From positions 558,001-622,000 of the forward strand of contig NZ_CP029608.1 in assembly GCF_003352185.1 (NCBI RefSeq): DNA of 64,000 nt. The letters run 5' to 3'. The notes under the pieces are model-generated. The model was not told the origin of the DNA and made no database searches. It was given only the letters and a program-made list of their open reading frames with translations. This document shows, piece after piece, positions 9,386 through 18,161 of this stretch. Position numbers and translations under genes: made by a program. Origin of the DNA: Pseudomonas kribbensis (GTDB taxonomy: Bacteria; Pseudomonadota; Gammaproteobacteria; Pseudomonadales; Pseudomonadaceae). Positions within the stretch are counted from its first letter, which is position 1. Every line of letters starts with the position of its first letter.

Positions 9386-9400
9386 TGTAGTTTTACTACA
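9386..9400. promoter_or_regulatory. Palindromic operator candidate 1 upstream of aceE
   Basis: TGTAGTTTTACTACA: TGTAGT and ACTACA arms around a 3-base centre. It resembles the tGTARTwwwAYTACa type of site reported for HexR, the KDPG-responsive RpiR-family regulator. The regulator assignment is inference from memory of the motif. It lies 112 bases upstream of the aceE start. Confidence 0.55.
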
Positions 9401-9437
9401 AATCATCCGGCATTTCAGCCTTTCGAATGTATAGACG

Positions 9438-9452
9438 AGTAGTAAAACTACA
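9438..9452. promoter_or_regulatory. Palindromic operator candidate 2 upstream of aceE
   Basis: AGTAGTAAAACTACA contains GTAGTAAAACTAC, the exact reverse complement of the core of site 1. The two centres are 52 bases apart, about five helical turns, as expected for two dimers on the same DNA face. Confidence 0.55.
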
Positions 9453-9658
9453 GATGAAAGGCTTGTGGCCTCCGACTGCGTTGTGAGAATAATCGTTAAG
9501 GTTGGTCTTTAGCCATCCGAAAAAGGTGAAAGTTTGATGTTGGCTGCCAAAGAAAAAGAAATTTCAGCTATTTCTCACTTTTGTTCGACAGTCCTTCGCG
9601 TAGCGGTTTTTCAATCATCACTACAAGCGGCCATTTACACGCCGATCAAGGATAGACC

Positions 9659-12601
9659 ATGACCCTGCCCGCGCTTGCCGAACTGCCCGCCATTCTCCTG
9701 CCGTTGGTCAGCCGATCGGAGCAGTCGTTCCGTACGGCCGTCGCCGGCTTGACCGAAGGCGATCACGGCTTCTCCACCTGGACTCCGGAGCGCTGGGCGC
9801 AGTTCGCCCGCGTCACTGGCGCCAGCGATTTCGTGATTGAACAGAGTGTTCGTGACCCTTTGATGTTGCTGTCACTGGTGCAGTCCGGCGAACTCGACCG
9901 GCCGTTCGCCCCCGGCGAGCTGTGCGGGCAGATCGCCGCGGCGGTGAACACTGCACAAACAGAAGACGAGCTGGGTCGCGTCCTGCGTCGCCAGCGCGCC
10001 CGGCATCAGGTGCGGATCATCTGGCGCGACCTGACCCGTCAGGCCGACCTGGTGCAGACCTGCCGCGACCTTTCCGACATGGCCGACGCCAGCATCGACC
10101 AGGCCTATCAATGGCTGTACAGCCGCCATTGCCAGCAATTCGGCACGCCCACCGGCCGGCGCAGCGGCGAACCGCAGCAAATGGTCATCCTTGGCATGGG
10201 CAAGCTCGGCGCGGTCGAGCTGAACCTGTCGTCGGACATCGATCTGATCTTCGCCTACCCCGAGGGCGGCGAAACCGTCGGCGTGAAGCGCGCACTGGAT
10301 AACCAGGAATTCTTCATTCGTCTCGGCCAGCGCCTGATCAAGGCCCTTGACCCGATGACCGTCGACGGCTTCGTGTTCCGCGTCGACATGCGCCTGCGCC
10401 CGTACGGCTCGTCCGGCGCGCTGGTGCTGAGCTTCAATGCGCTGGAGCAGTATTACCAGGATCAGGGCCGCGACTGGGAACGCTACGCGATGATCAAGGC
10501 ACGGGTCGTCGCGGGCGATCAGGTGGCGGGCGCGCAGTTGCTCGACATGCTGCGACCGTTCGTTTACCGGCGCTATCTGGACTTCTCGGCGATCGAAGCG
10601 CTGCGCACCATGAAGCAGCTGATTCAGCAGGAAGTCCGGCGCAAGGGCATGGCCGACAATATCAAGCTGGGCTCCGGCGGCATCCGTGAAGTCGAGTTCA
10701 TCGCCCAGGCCTTTCAGTTGATCCACGGTGGTCGCGATCTGAGCCTGCAACAACGTCCTCTATTAAAGGTGCTGGGCACGCTGGAAGGGCAGGGTTACCT
10801 GCCGCCGGCGGTGATCAGCGAGCTGCGTGAAGGTTACGAATTCCTGCGCTACACCGAACACGCGATCCAGGCGATTGCCGACCGTCAGACCCAGATGCTC
10901 CCGGACACTGCGCAGGATCAGGCGCGCATCGCCTTCATGCTGGGTTTCGCCGATTGGGACGCCTTCCATGAAAAGCTGATGTTCTGGCGTGGCCGTGTGG
11001 CCTGGCACTTTGCACAAGTGATCGCCGATCCCGATGAAGAAGAGGGCGCCGATTGCGAAGTGGTGGTCGGCGGGGAATGGCTGCCGCTGTGGGAAGAGGC
11101 GCAGGACGAAGAAGCTGCCTGCCGCCAACTGGAAGAGGGCGGTTTCGCCGACGCCACCAAAGCCTTGAAGGCGCTGGCCGGTCTGCGCGGCAGTCCACAA
11201 TTACGGGCGATGCAGCGACTGGGGCGCGAACGCCTCGACGCCTTTATTCCGCGCCTGCTCGCTCAGGCGGTGGAGCATGACAATCCGGATCTGGTGCTCG
11301 AGCGGGTCCTGCCTCTGGTCGAAGCGGTGGCCCGGCGTTCGGCTTATTTAGTCTTGCTGACGGAAAACCCGGGCGCGCTGCGTCGCTTGTTGACTCTGTG
11401 CGCCGCGAGCCCGTGGATCGCCGAGCAGATCACCCGTTTCCCGCTGCTGCTCGATGAGTTGCTCAATGAAGGTCGCCTGTTTAAGCCGCCCTTGGCACCG
11501 GAACTGGCTGCCGAGCTGCGTGAGCGTCTGACCCGGATCCCGGAAGACGACCTCGAGCAACAGATGGAAGCCCTGCGCCATTTCAAACTGGCGCACCGCT
11601 TGCGCGTCGCCGCCTCGGAAATCGCCGGCAGCCTGCCGCTGATGAAAGTCAGCGATTACCTGACCTGGCTGGCCGAAGCGATTCTCGAGCAAGTGCTGGC
11701 CCTGGCCTGGCGCCAGACCGTGGCCAAGTACGGCACGCCGCTGCGCACCGACGGCACGCTGTGCGATCCCGGCTTCATCATTGTCGGTTATGGGAAAGTC
11801 GGCGGGATCGAGTTGGGGCATGGTTCGGACCTGGACCTGGTGTTTATCCACGACGGCGATCCGCAGGCGGAAACCGACGGGGCGAAACCGATTGATGGTG
11901 CGCAGTTCTTTACCCGGCTCGGTCAGCGGATCATTCACCTGCTGACGGCGCAGACCAACTCCGGCCAGCTGTATGAAGTGGACATGCGTCTGCGACCGTC
12001 CGGTGCATCGGGGCTGTTGGTGAGTTCGCTCGGCGCGTTCGCCCGCTATCAAGAAAATGAAGCCTGGACATGGGAACATCAGGCGTTGGTGCGGGCGCGG
12101 GTGCTGGTGGGCAGTCAGGATGTCGGCCAGGCGTTCGAGAAAGTGCGGGCCCAGGTATTGGGCAAGGCGCGGGATCTGGCGAAGCTGCAGCAGGAAGTGA
12201 GCGAGATGCGCGCCAAGATGCGCGACAACCTCGGGAGCAAGAGCACCGCCGCCGGTACCGGGGCGAATGCCTTCGACGCCGCGGCGCCGTTCGACCTCAA
12301 GCAGGACGCCGGAGGTATCGTCGATATTGAATTTATGGTGCAATACGCGGCCCTGGCGTGGTCGCAAAGCCACCCGCCGCTACTGCGCTGGACGGACAAT
12401 ATCCGCATTCTGGAAGAGCTGGAACACGAAGGGCTGATGCCCGTCGAAGACGCCAGCCTGTTGCGCGAGGCCTACAAGGCCTATCGTTCCGCCGCCCACC
12501 GGCAGGCCTTGCAGAAGGACGCCGGCGTGATACCGGGCGACCAGTTCGCGGACGAACGGCGGCAGGTGATGCGGATCTGGCGAGAGCTGGGGCTAAGCTG
12601 A
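9659..12601 (+). CDS. glnE: Bifunctional glutamine-synthetase adenylyltransferase/deadenylase
   Basis: Controls nitrogen assimilation by adding AMP to glutamine synthetase or removing it, in response to PII and glutamine. At 980 residues it has the full family length. Two nucleotidyltransferase domains are visible: the N-terminal GMGKLGAVELNLSSDIDLIF (about 176-195) and the C-terminal GYGKVGGIELGHGSDLDLVF (about 710-730), each followed by a helical region. AAGGATAGACC precedes the ATG. A hairpin separates it from waaF. In P. aeruginosa ilvE sits between these two genes; here it does not. Confidence 0.97.
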   Translation: MTLPALAELPAILLPLVSRSEQSFRTAVAGLTEGDHGFSTWTPERWAQFARVTGASDFVIEQSVRDPLMLLSLVQSGELDRPFAPGELCGQIAAAVNTAQTEDELGRVLRRQRARHQVRIIWRDLTRQADLVQTCRDLSDMADASIDQAYQWLYSRHCQQFGTPTGRRSGEPQQMVILGMGKLGAVELNLSSDIDLIFAYPEGGETVGVKRALDNQEFFIRLGQRLIKALDPMTVDGFVFRVDMRLRPYGSSGALVLSFNALEQYYQDQGRDWERYAMIKARVVAGDQVAGAQLLDMLRPFVYRRYLDFSAIEALRTMKQLIQQEVRRKGMADNIKLGSGGIREVEFIAQAFQLIHGGRDLSLQQRPLLKVLGTLEGQGYLPPAVISELREGYEFLRYTEHAIQAIADRQTQMLPDTAQDQARIAFMLGFADWDAFHEKLMFWRGRVAWHFAQVIADPDEEEGADCEVVVGGEWLPLWEEAQDEEAACRQLEEGGFADATKALKALAGLRGSPQLRAMQRLGRERLDAFIPRLLAQAVEHDNPDLVLERVLPLVEAVARRSAYLVLLTENPGALRRLLTLCAASPWIAEQITRFPLLLDELLNEGRLFKPPLAPELAAELRERLTRIPEDDLEQQMEALRHFKLAHRLRVAASEIAGSLPLMKVSDYLTWLAEAILEQVLALAWRQTVAKYGTPLRTDGTLCDPGFIIVGYGKVGGIELGHGSDLDLVFIHDGDPQAETDGAKPIDGAQFFTRLGQRIIHLLTAQTNSGQLYEVDMRLRPSGASGLLVSSLGAFARYQENEAWTWEHQALVRARVLVGSQDVGQAFEKVRAQVLGKARDLAKLQQEVSEMRAKMRDNLGSKSTAAGTGANAFDAAAPFDLKQDAGGIVDIEFMVQYAALAWSQSHPPLLRWTDNIRILEELEHEGLMPVEDASLLREAYKAYRSAAHRQALQKDAGVIPGDQFADERRQVMRIWRELGLS

Positions 12602-12610
12602 TTCTCGAGA

Positions 12611-12634
12611 CGGGGAGGCGTAAGGCCTCCCCGG
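12611..12634 (+). terminator. Hairpin between glnE and waaF
   Basis: GGGGAGGC-GTAAG-GCCTCCCC gives an eight-pair GC stem ten bases past the glnE stop, with only a weak T-rich tail. It is probably an attenuating or partial terminator before the LPS operon. Confidence 0.55.
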
Positions 12635-12652
12635 TTCGTTTATGGAAACCAC

Positions 12653-13687
12653 ATGAATATTCTGATCGTTGGGCCCAGTTGGGTCGGTGACATGGTGATG
12701 GCGCAGACACTGTTTCAGTGTCTCAAGCAGCGCCACCCGCAGTGCGAAATCGACGTGCTGGCCCCCGAGTGGAGCCGGCCGATCCTCGAGCGCATGCCCG
12801 AAGTGCGCAAGGCCTTGAGCTTCCCGCTCGGCCACGGCGCGCTGGAGCTGGCGACCCGCCGGCGGATCGGCAAATCCCTGGCCGGCCAGTACGACCAGGC
12901 GATCCTGCTGCCGAACTCGCTCAAATCCGCGCTGGTGCCGTTCTTCGCCGGCATCCCGAAACGCACCGGCTGGCGCGGCGAATTCCGCTACGGCCTGCTC
13001 AATGACGTGCGCACGCTGGATAAAGAACGTTATCCGCTGATGATCGAGCGTTTCATGGCGCTGGCCTATGAGCCGAACGCCGAGCTGCCGAAACCGTATC
13101 CGCGCCCGAGCCTGCAGATCGACCCGCTCACCCGCGAGGCGGCGCTGGCCAAGTTCGGCCTGACCCTGGATCGCCCGGTGCTGGTGTTGTGTCCCGGCGC
13201 CGAATTCGGTGAAGCCAAGCGCTGGCCGTCCGAGCATTACGCCAAGGTCGCCGAAGCGCGGATCCGCGAAGGCTGGCAGGTCTGGCTGTTCGGCTCGAAA
13301 AACGATCACGCGGTCGGTGAAGACATCCGCGCGCGGCTGATTCCGGGCCTGCGCGAGGAATCCGTGAACCTCAGCGGCGGCACTTCGCTGGCCGAGGCCA
13401 TCGACCTGATGTCCTGCGCCGATTCGGTGGTCTCCAACGATTCCGGTCTGATGCACGTCGCAGCGGCGCTGAACCGTCCGTTGGTGGCGGTCTACGGTTC
13501 AACTTCGCCGGGTTTCACCCCGCCACTGGCCGAACATGTGGAAATCGTTCGCCTGGGCCTCGATTGCAGCCCGTGCTTCGACCGCACCTGCCGTTTCGGC
13601 CATTACAACTGCCTGCGCCAGCTGATGCCGGACGCGGTCAACGATGCCTTGCAGCGTTTGCAGGGCTCCGTGGTCGAGGTCCATTAA
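12653..13687 (+). CDS. waaF: ADP-heptose:LPS heptosyltransferase II
   Basis: Adds the second L-glycero-D-manno-heptose to the inner core on the cytoplasmic face. 344 residues, GT9 family. The N-terminal start MNILIVGPSWVGDMVMAQ, the LCPGAEFGEAKRWP segment and the C-terminal SNDSGLMHVAAALNRPLVAVYGSTSP nucleotide-binding region are typical. It opens an operon whose next genes follow with gaps or overlaps of 0-4 bases. Confidence 0.95.
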   Translation: MNILIVGPSWVGDMVMAQTLFQCLKQRHPQCEIDVLAPEWSRPILERMPEVRKALSFPLGHGALELATRRRIGKSLAGQYDQAILLPNSLKSALVPFFAGIPKRTGWRGEFRYGLLNDVRTLDKERYPLMIERFMALAYEPNAELPKPYPRPSLQIDPLTREAALAKFGLTLDRPVLVLCPGAEFGEAKRWPSEHYAKVAEARIREGWQVWLFGSKNDHAVGEDIRARLIPGLREESVNLSGGTSLAEAIDLMSCADSVVSNDSGLMHVAAALNRPLVAVYGSTSPGFTPPLAEHVEIVRLGLDCSPCFDRTCRFGHYNCLRQLMPDAVNDALQRLQGSVVEVH

Positions 13688-13688
13688 C

Positions 13689-14750
13689 TTGCGGGTATTG
13701 CTGATCAAGACCTCATCGCTGGGCGACGTGATTCACGCGTTGCCGGCGCTGACCGACGCGGCCCGGGCCATTCCCGGGATCAAATTCGACTGGGTGGTGG
13801 AAGAAGGCTTTGCCGAAATCCCGACCTGGCACCCGGCGGTGGGCAAGGTGATTCCGGTGGCGATCCGCCGCTGGCGCAAGAACCTCTGGAAAACCATCAC
13901 CAGCGGCGAGTGGAAACGCTTCAAGCAATCCGTTCGGGCGAACAAATATGACCTGGTGATCGACGCTCAAGGCCTGCTGAAAAGCGCCTGGCTGACCCGC
14001 TACGTCAAAGCCCCGGTGGCCGGTCTCGACAAGGGCTCGGCCCGGGAGCCGATCGCCGCGCGTTTTTATGACCGCAAACTGGCGGTGGCCCGTGGTCAGC
14101 ACGCTGTCGAGCGTGTGCGCCAGTTGTTCGCTATCGCCTTGGGCTACGACTTGCCCAAAGGCCTGGGCGATTACGGCCTCAACGTCGAGCGTCTGGTCGA
14201 ACTGCCGCGCAAGAATGCTTATGTGGTGTTTCTGCATGGCACCACCTGGGACACCAAGCACTGGCCGGAAAGCTATTGGCGTGAGCTGACCGAACGGGTC
14301 GGCTATCTCGGCGTGGGGATCAAGCTGCCGTGGGGCAACCCGCTGGAGAAGGCCCGGGCCGAACGCATCGTCGCTGGTTTCAAACATGCCGAAGTGCTGC
14401 CGAAGCTGAACCTGGCCGGGGTCGGCAAAGTGCTGGCCGGCGCCCAGGCCTGCGTTGCGGTGGACACCGGTCTCGGCCATCTCGCTGCGGCACTGGACGT
14501 GCCGACGATTTCGCTGTTCGGCCCGACCAATCCGGGCCTGACCGGCGCCTACGGCAAGTTGCAGATTCACCTCGGCAGCGATTTCCCGTGCGCGCCGTGC
14601 CTGCAAAAGAAATGTACGTATCAACCGACCGCGCAGGATGCCCGTCAGTTTGACCTGAAACGCGAGTTGCCCTTGTGCTTCACGCGTCTGAATCCCGAGC
14701 GTGTCGCCAGCCGACTGAGCACGTTGTTGATGGCTGAGGAGCTGCGTTGA
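13689..14750 (+). CDS. waaC: ADP-heptose:LPS heptosyltransferase I
   Basis: Transfers the first heptose to Kdo2-lipid A. The start is TTG at 13689, one base after the waaF stop, giving 353 residues that begin MRVLLIKTSSLGDVIHALPAL, the normal WaaC N-terminus. The frame is open upstream into waaF, but those residues are not WaaC-like. The C-terminal DTGLGHLAAALDVPTISLFGPT is the GT9 nucleotide-sugar site. Expected to be essential or nearly so with WaaF and WaaP in Pseudomonas. Confidence 0.94.
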   Translation: MRVLLIKTSSLGDVIHALPALTDAARAIPGIKFDWVVEEGFAEIPTWHPAVGKVIPVAIRRWRKNLWKTITSGEWKRFKQSVRANKYDLVIDAQGLLKSAWLTRYVKAPVAGLDKGSAREPIAARFYDRKLAVARGQHAVERVRQLFAIALGYDLPKGLGDYGLNVERLVELPRKNAYVVFLHGTTWDTKHWPESYWRELTERVGYLGVGIKLPWGNPLEKARAERIVAGFKHAEVLPKLNLAGVGKVLAGAQACVAVDTGLGHLAAALDVPTISLFGPTNPGLTGAYGKLQIHLGSDFPCAPCLQKKCTYQPTAQDARQFDLKRELPLCFTRLNPERVASRLSTLLMAEELR

Positions 14751-15871
14751 TGCAATTGGCATTTGTCCTTTACAAATATTTCCCGTTCGGTGGCTTGCAG
14801 CGCGACTTCATGCGCATCGCCCTCGAATGCCAGAAGCGTGGCCACCAGATCCGCGTCTACACCCTGATCTGGGAAGGCGACGTGCCGCCCGGTTTCGAAG
14901 TGCTGGTAGCGCCGGTCAAGGCGTTCTTCAATCACCGCCGCAACGAAAAACTCAGCGCGTGGATGGAAGCGGACCTGGCCAAGCGCCCGGTGGATCGCCT
15001 GATCGGCTTCAACAAGATGCCGGGGCTGGACGTCTACTACGCCGCCGACGGCTGCTTCGAAGACAAGGCGCAAAACCTGCGCCATTCGCTGTATCGCCGC
15101 TGGGGTCGCTACCGCCACTTCGCCGAGTACGAGCGCGCGGTGTTCGCCAAAGACGCGAAGACCGAAGTGCTGATGATTTCCGAAGTGCAGCAGCCGTTGT
15201 TCATCAAGCATTACGACACGCCGCTCGAACGCTTCCATCTGCTGCCGCCGGGCATCGCCCAGGATCGTCGCCGCCCGAAGGATGCCGACGAGATTCGCGC
15301 CGGTTTTCGCGCTGAATTCAACCTCAAGGACGACGAACTGCTGCTGGTGCAGATCGGCTCCGGGTTCAAGACCAAGGGCGTCGATCGCAGCCTGAAAGCG
15401 CTGGCCGCATTGCCTGCCGAGCTGAAGAAACGCACCCGGCTGTTTGTAATCGGCCAGGATGACCCCAAATTGTTCCAGATGCAGAGTGCAACTTTGGGTC
15501 TGGGTGACAACGTGACGTTCCTCAAGGGGCGCAGCGATATTCCGCGCTTCCTGCTCGGCGCCGATCTGTTGATCCACCCGGCGTACAACGAAAACACCGG
15601 TACGGTGCTGCTTGAAGCGCTGGTCGCCGGTTTGCCGGTGCTGGTCAGCGCGGTCTGCGGTTATGCCCATTACATCGCCGAGGCCGACGCCGGGCGCGTG
15701 CTGGACGAACCGTTCGATCAGGCGCAACTGACGCAATACCTGACCGACATGTTGAACGACGACGCTGCACGGGCGGCCTGGAGCCGCAACGGTCTGGCTT
15801 TCGCCGAGACGGCCGACCTCTACAGCATGCCGCAGCACGCGGCCGATGTGATTCTGGCGGAGCACGCATAA
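14750..15871 (+). CDS. waaG: UDP-sugar:(heptosyl) LPS core glycosyltransferase WaaG
   Basis: GT4 glycosyltransferase that adds the first outer-core sugar; in P. aeruginosa this is GalN and in enterics glucose. 373 residues starting MQLAFVLYKYFPFGGLQRDF. The C-terminal nucleotide-sugar region has LIHPAYNENTGTVLLEALVAG with the EX7E-type glutamates. ATG overlaps the waaC stop by one base (TGATG), with GAGGAG upstream, so translation is coupled. Confidence 0.94.
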   Translation: MQLAFVLYKYFPFGGLQRDFMRIALECQKRGHQIRVYTLIWEGDVPPGFEVLVAPVKAFFNHRRNEKLSAWMEADLAKRPVDRLIGFNKMPGLDVYYAADGCFEDKAQNLRHSLYRRWGRYRHFAEYERAVFAKDAKTEVLMISEVQQPLFIKHYDTPLERFHLLPPGIAQDRRRPKDADEIRAGFRAEFNLKDDELLLVQIGSGFKTKGVDRSLKALAALPAELKKRTRLFVIGQDDPKLFQMQSATLGLGDNVTFLKGRSDIPRFLLGADLLIHPAYNENTGTVLLEALVAGLPVLVSAVCGYAHYIAEADAGRVLDEPFDQAQLTQYLTDMLNDDAARAAWSRNGLAFAETADLYSMPQHAADVILAEHA

Positions 15872-16678
15872 ATGAAGTTGATGCTGGCTGAACCGTTCAA
15901 GAGCCTCTGGGCCGGCCGCGATGCGTTCGCGGAAGTCGAGGGCTTGCAGGGCGAGGTGTACCGCGAGCTGGAAGCCCGCAGGACTTTGCGCACGGAAGTC
16001 GACGGCAACGGATTTTTCGTCAAGATCCACCGTGGCATCGGCTGGGGCGAGATTTTCAAGAACCTGCTGACCGCCAAGCTGCCGGTGCTCGGCGCGGGTC
16101 AGGAGTGGAAAGCAATCCAGCGCCTGCAGGAAGTCGGCGTGCCGACCATGACCGCCGTCGCGTACGGCGAGAAGGGCAGCAACCCGGCGGATCAGCATTC
16201 GTTCATCGTCACCGAAGAGCTGGCGCCGACCATCAGTCTCGAAGATTTCAGCATCGACTGGGTCAAGCAGCCACCGCAGCCGAAACTCAAGCGCGCGCTG
16301 ATCGCCGAAGTCGCACGCATGACCGGCATGATGCACCGCGCCGGGGTCAACCACCGCGACTGCTACATCTGCCACTTCCTGCTGCACACCGACAAACCGG
16401 TGACCCCGGAAGATTTCAAACTCTCGGTGATCGACCTGCACCGTGCCCAGACCCGCCCCGTGATCACCCGGCGCTGGCGCGACAAGGATCTGGCGGCGCT
16501 GTACTTTTCCGCGCTGGACATCGGCCTGACCCGTCGCGACAAGCTGCGCTTCCTCAAGGGTTACTTCCAGCAACCGCTGCGCCAGATTCTGGCTGAAGAG
16601 GCGTCGTTGCTGAGCTGGCTCGAAGGCAAGGCCAACAAGCTCTACGCGCGCAAGCAGCGATACGGGGATGCGCTCTGA
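15872..16678 (+). CDS. waaP: LPS core heptose(I) kinase
   Basis: Phosphorylates heptose I of the inner core, giving the anionic groups that bind Mg2+ and stabilise the outer membrane. 268 residues. The kinase-fold residues are clear: K51 in FFVKIHRG, HRD with D163, and the IDLHRAQ metal loop. K51 and D163 match the numbering of studied P. aeruginosa WaaP. It abuts waaG with no gap and is followed by three more kinase-fold genes. Confidence 0.95.
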   Translation: MKLMLAEPFKSLWAGRDAFAEVEGLQGEVYRELEARRTLRTEVDGNGFFVKIHRGIGWGEIFKNLLTAKLPVLGAGQEWKAIQRLQEVGVPTMTAVAYGEKGSNPADQHSFIVTEELAPTISLEDFSIDWVKQPPQPKLKRALIAEVARMTGMMHRAGVNHRDCYICHFLLHTDKPVTPEDFKLSVIDLHRAQTRPVITRRWRDKDLAALYFSALDIGLTRRDKLRFLKGYFQQPLRQILAEEASLLSWLEGKANKLYARKQRYGDAL

Positions 16679-17412
16679 TGGCGGGTTGGAACCTTGAACC
16701 CGGATACAGCGACCTCGAAGCGGATTTTGGCAGTCTTGAAGCGGTATTCGCGCTGGAAGGCGAGCGCCTGACCCGCGATCCGCTGTCCGAAGTCATCCGC
16801 GTGCAGCGCAACGGCGTCAACTATTACGTCAAACGCTACTCCGGCGCCGGCAAGGGCTTGCGCCGCTACCTCGGCAAGCCGCGGGTAAAGATGGAGTGGC
16901 AGAACCTCAAGCGTTTCGCCAAGTGGGGCATCCCGACCGCCGAAGTGGTGGCCTGGGGCCTGGAGCGCAACGGCATGGCCTATGATCGCGGGGCGATGAT
17001 TACCCGTGAGCTGCCGCGCACCGAGGATCTCTCGGCACTGGCCGAGCGCAACGATCCCAAGCTGCGCAATCACAGCTGGGTCGATGCCATCAGCCGGCAA
17101 CTGGCCGTCTATACCCGGACGATGCACGATCATCGCTTTACCCATAACGATCTGAAATGGCGCAACCTGCTGATCGACGATCAGGCCCAGCTGTTTCTCA
17201 TCGATTGCCCGAACGGCGATTTCTGGCGCGGTTTCTGGCTCAAGTACCGGATCACCAAGGATCTGGCCTGTCTCGACAAGGTTGCCAAATATCACCTGTC
17301 GAACACCCAGCGCCTGCGCTTTTACCTGCAATACCGCCAGCGTGACCGGCTCAATGCCGCCGACAAAAAACGGATTCGTCATGTGGTGAGATTTTTCGAG
17401 GGACGCGAATGA
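16678..17412 (+). CDS. wapP: LPS core kinase-family protein WapP
   Basis: A 244-residue kinase-fold protein like WapP (PA5008) of P. aeruginosa, thought to phosphorylate core heptose with WaaP. YYVKRY supplies the ATP lysine. HNDLKWRNLL, with D158, is an intact catalytic loop, and LIDCPNGDF is the metal-binding loop. Overlaps waaP by one base (TGATG). Exact acceptor position is not shown by sequence. Confidence 0.85.
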   Translation: MAGWNLEPGYSDLEADFGSLEAVFALEGERLTRDPLSEVIRVQRNGVNYYVKRYSGAGKGLRRYLGKPRVKMEWQNLKRFAKWGIPTAEVVAWGLERNGMAYDRGAMITRELPRTEDLSALAERNDPKLRNHSWVDAISRQLAVYTRTMHDHRFTHNDLKWRNLLIDDQAQLFLIDCPNGDFWRGFWLKYRITKDLACLDKVAKYHLSNTQRLRFYLQYRQRDRLNAADKKRIRHVVRFFEGRE

Positions 17413-18161
17413 CTGATTTTCTCGCCGCTGAAGACCGTGCGCTGCTGGAGCGCCACGGTCTCGGCACGTTCGACGCGCTGTGGGCCAAGCAGCTCGAGGC
17501 GGTGGATGAGCCGAACACCGACGGTGGCGGCTGGAGCAGTGTGTTTCGCCTCGAACTCGAAGGTCACGGCTATTACCTCAAGCGTCAGAGCAATTACCTG
17601 ACCCGTACCTTGCATGCGCCGTTTGGCGAGCCGACGTTCGCCCGGGAATTTCGCAATATCAGCCGTTATAACCAGCTCGGCATTCCGGCGCTGCAGGCGG
17701 CGTTTTTCGGTCAGCGCAAAGTCAATGGCGAAGTGCGCGCGATCCTGCTGACCCGCGCCCTCGACGGTTGGGATGATCTGGATTCGCTGTTGCAGCGCTG
17801 GTCGGACCTTGATGCATCGCAGCAGTCGGCGATTCTCAAGGCCTGCGGTCAACTGGCGCGGCTCCTGCACGGCGTGCGTCAGGTGCATGGCTGCTTCTAT
17901 CCGAAGCATATTTTTCTGCGGGCCGAAGGCGCCGGTTATCAGGCGCAGTTGATCGACCTGGAAAAGACCCGGCCTTTGCTGTTCGGCCAGCGTGATCGGG
18001 TCAAGGATCTGGAGCCGTTGCTGCGCCGGGCGCCGGAGTGGACTGATGCCCAGTTGCGCGAGTTGCTGGCGGCGTATCTCGATCAGTCGGTCGACAGTTC
18101 TCTGGTCGACAGCTGGGTTACGCGGCTGACCGCGCGGCGCAGTCGCAAGGAGACCCGCTGA
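17409..18161 (+). CDS. wapQ: InaA/WapQ-like LPS kinase-family protein with altered active site
   Basis: A 250-residue kinase-fold protein in the position of WapQ (PA5007). YYLKRQ keeps the ATP lysine and LIDLEKTR keeps the metal aspartate (D183). The catalytic loop reads HGCFYPKHIF, with Cys162 where WaaP has Asp163 (HRDCYICHF). Classical phosphotransfer is therefore doubtful unless another residue acts as base. The substitution may be general in InaA-type proteins. Overlaps wapP by four bases (ATGA). Confidence 0.8.
   Translation: MTDFLAAEDRALLERHGLGTFDALWAKQLEAVDEPNTDGGGWSSVFRLELEGHGYYLKRQSNYLTRTLHAPFGEPTFAREFRNISRYNQLGIPALQAAFFGQRKVNGEVRAILLTRALDGWDDLDSLLQRWSDLDASQQSAILKACGQLARLLHGVRQVHGCFYPKHIFLRAEGAGYQAQLIDLEKTRPLLFGQRDRVKDLEPLLRRAPEWTDAQLRELLAAYLDQSVDSSLVDSWVTRLTARRSRKETR

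Larger units (their letters stand above)
9275..9658. promoter_or_regulatory. Divergent aceE/glnE intergenic region
   Basis: A 384-base region with no supportable gene. It holds a pair of palindromes (listed separately), an AGCCTTTC/GAAAGGCT inverted repeat at 9417-9464 around the second palindrome, and an A/T-rich half next to glnE. Promoters for both operons must lie here, but I see no convincing sigma-70 box pair. Confidence 0.6.

Noticed and set aside
6752..9442. A plus-strand open frame of almost 900 codons opposite aceE
   Set aside because: It is the antisense shadow of a GC-rich, strongly codon-biased gene; its composition (valine, glutamine, histidine rich) has no domain and aceE is certain.
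12602..12652. Loss of ilvE between glnE and waaF as a deletion
   Set aside because: As far as I recall other non-aeruginosa pseudomonads also have glnE directly next to waaF, so this is probably ordinary variation.
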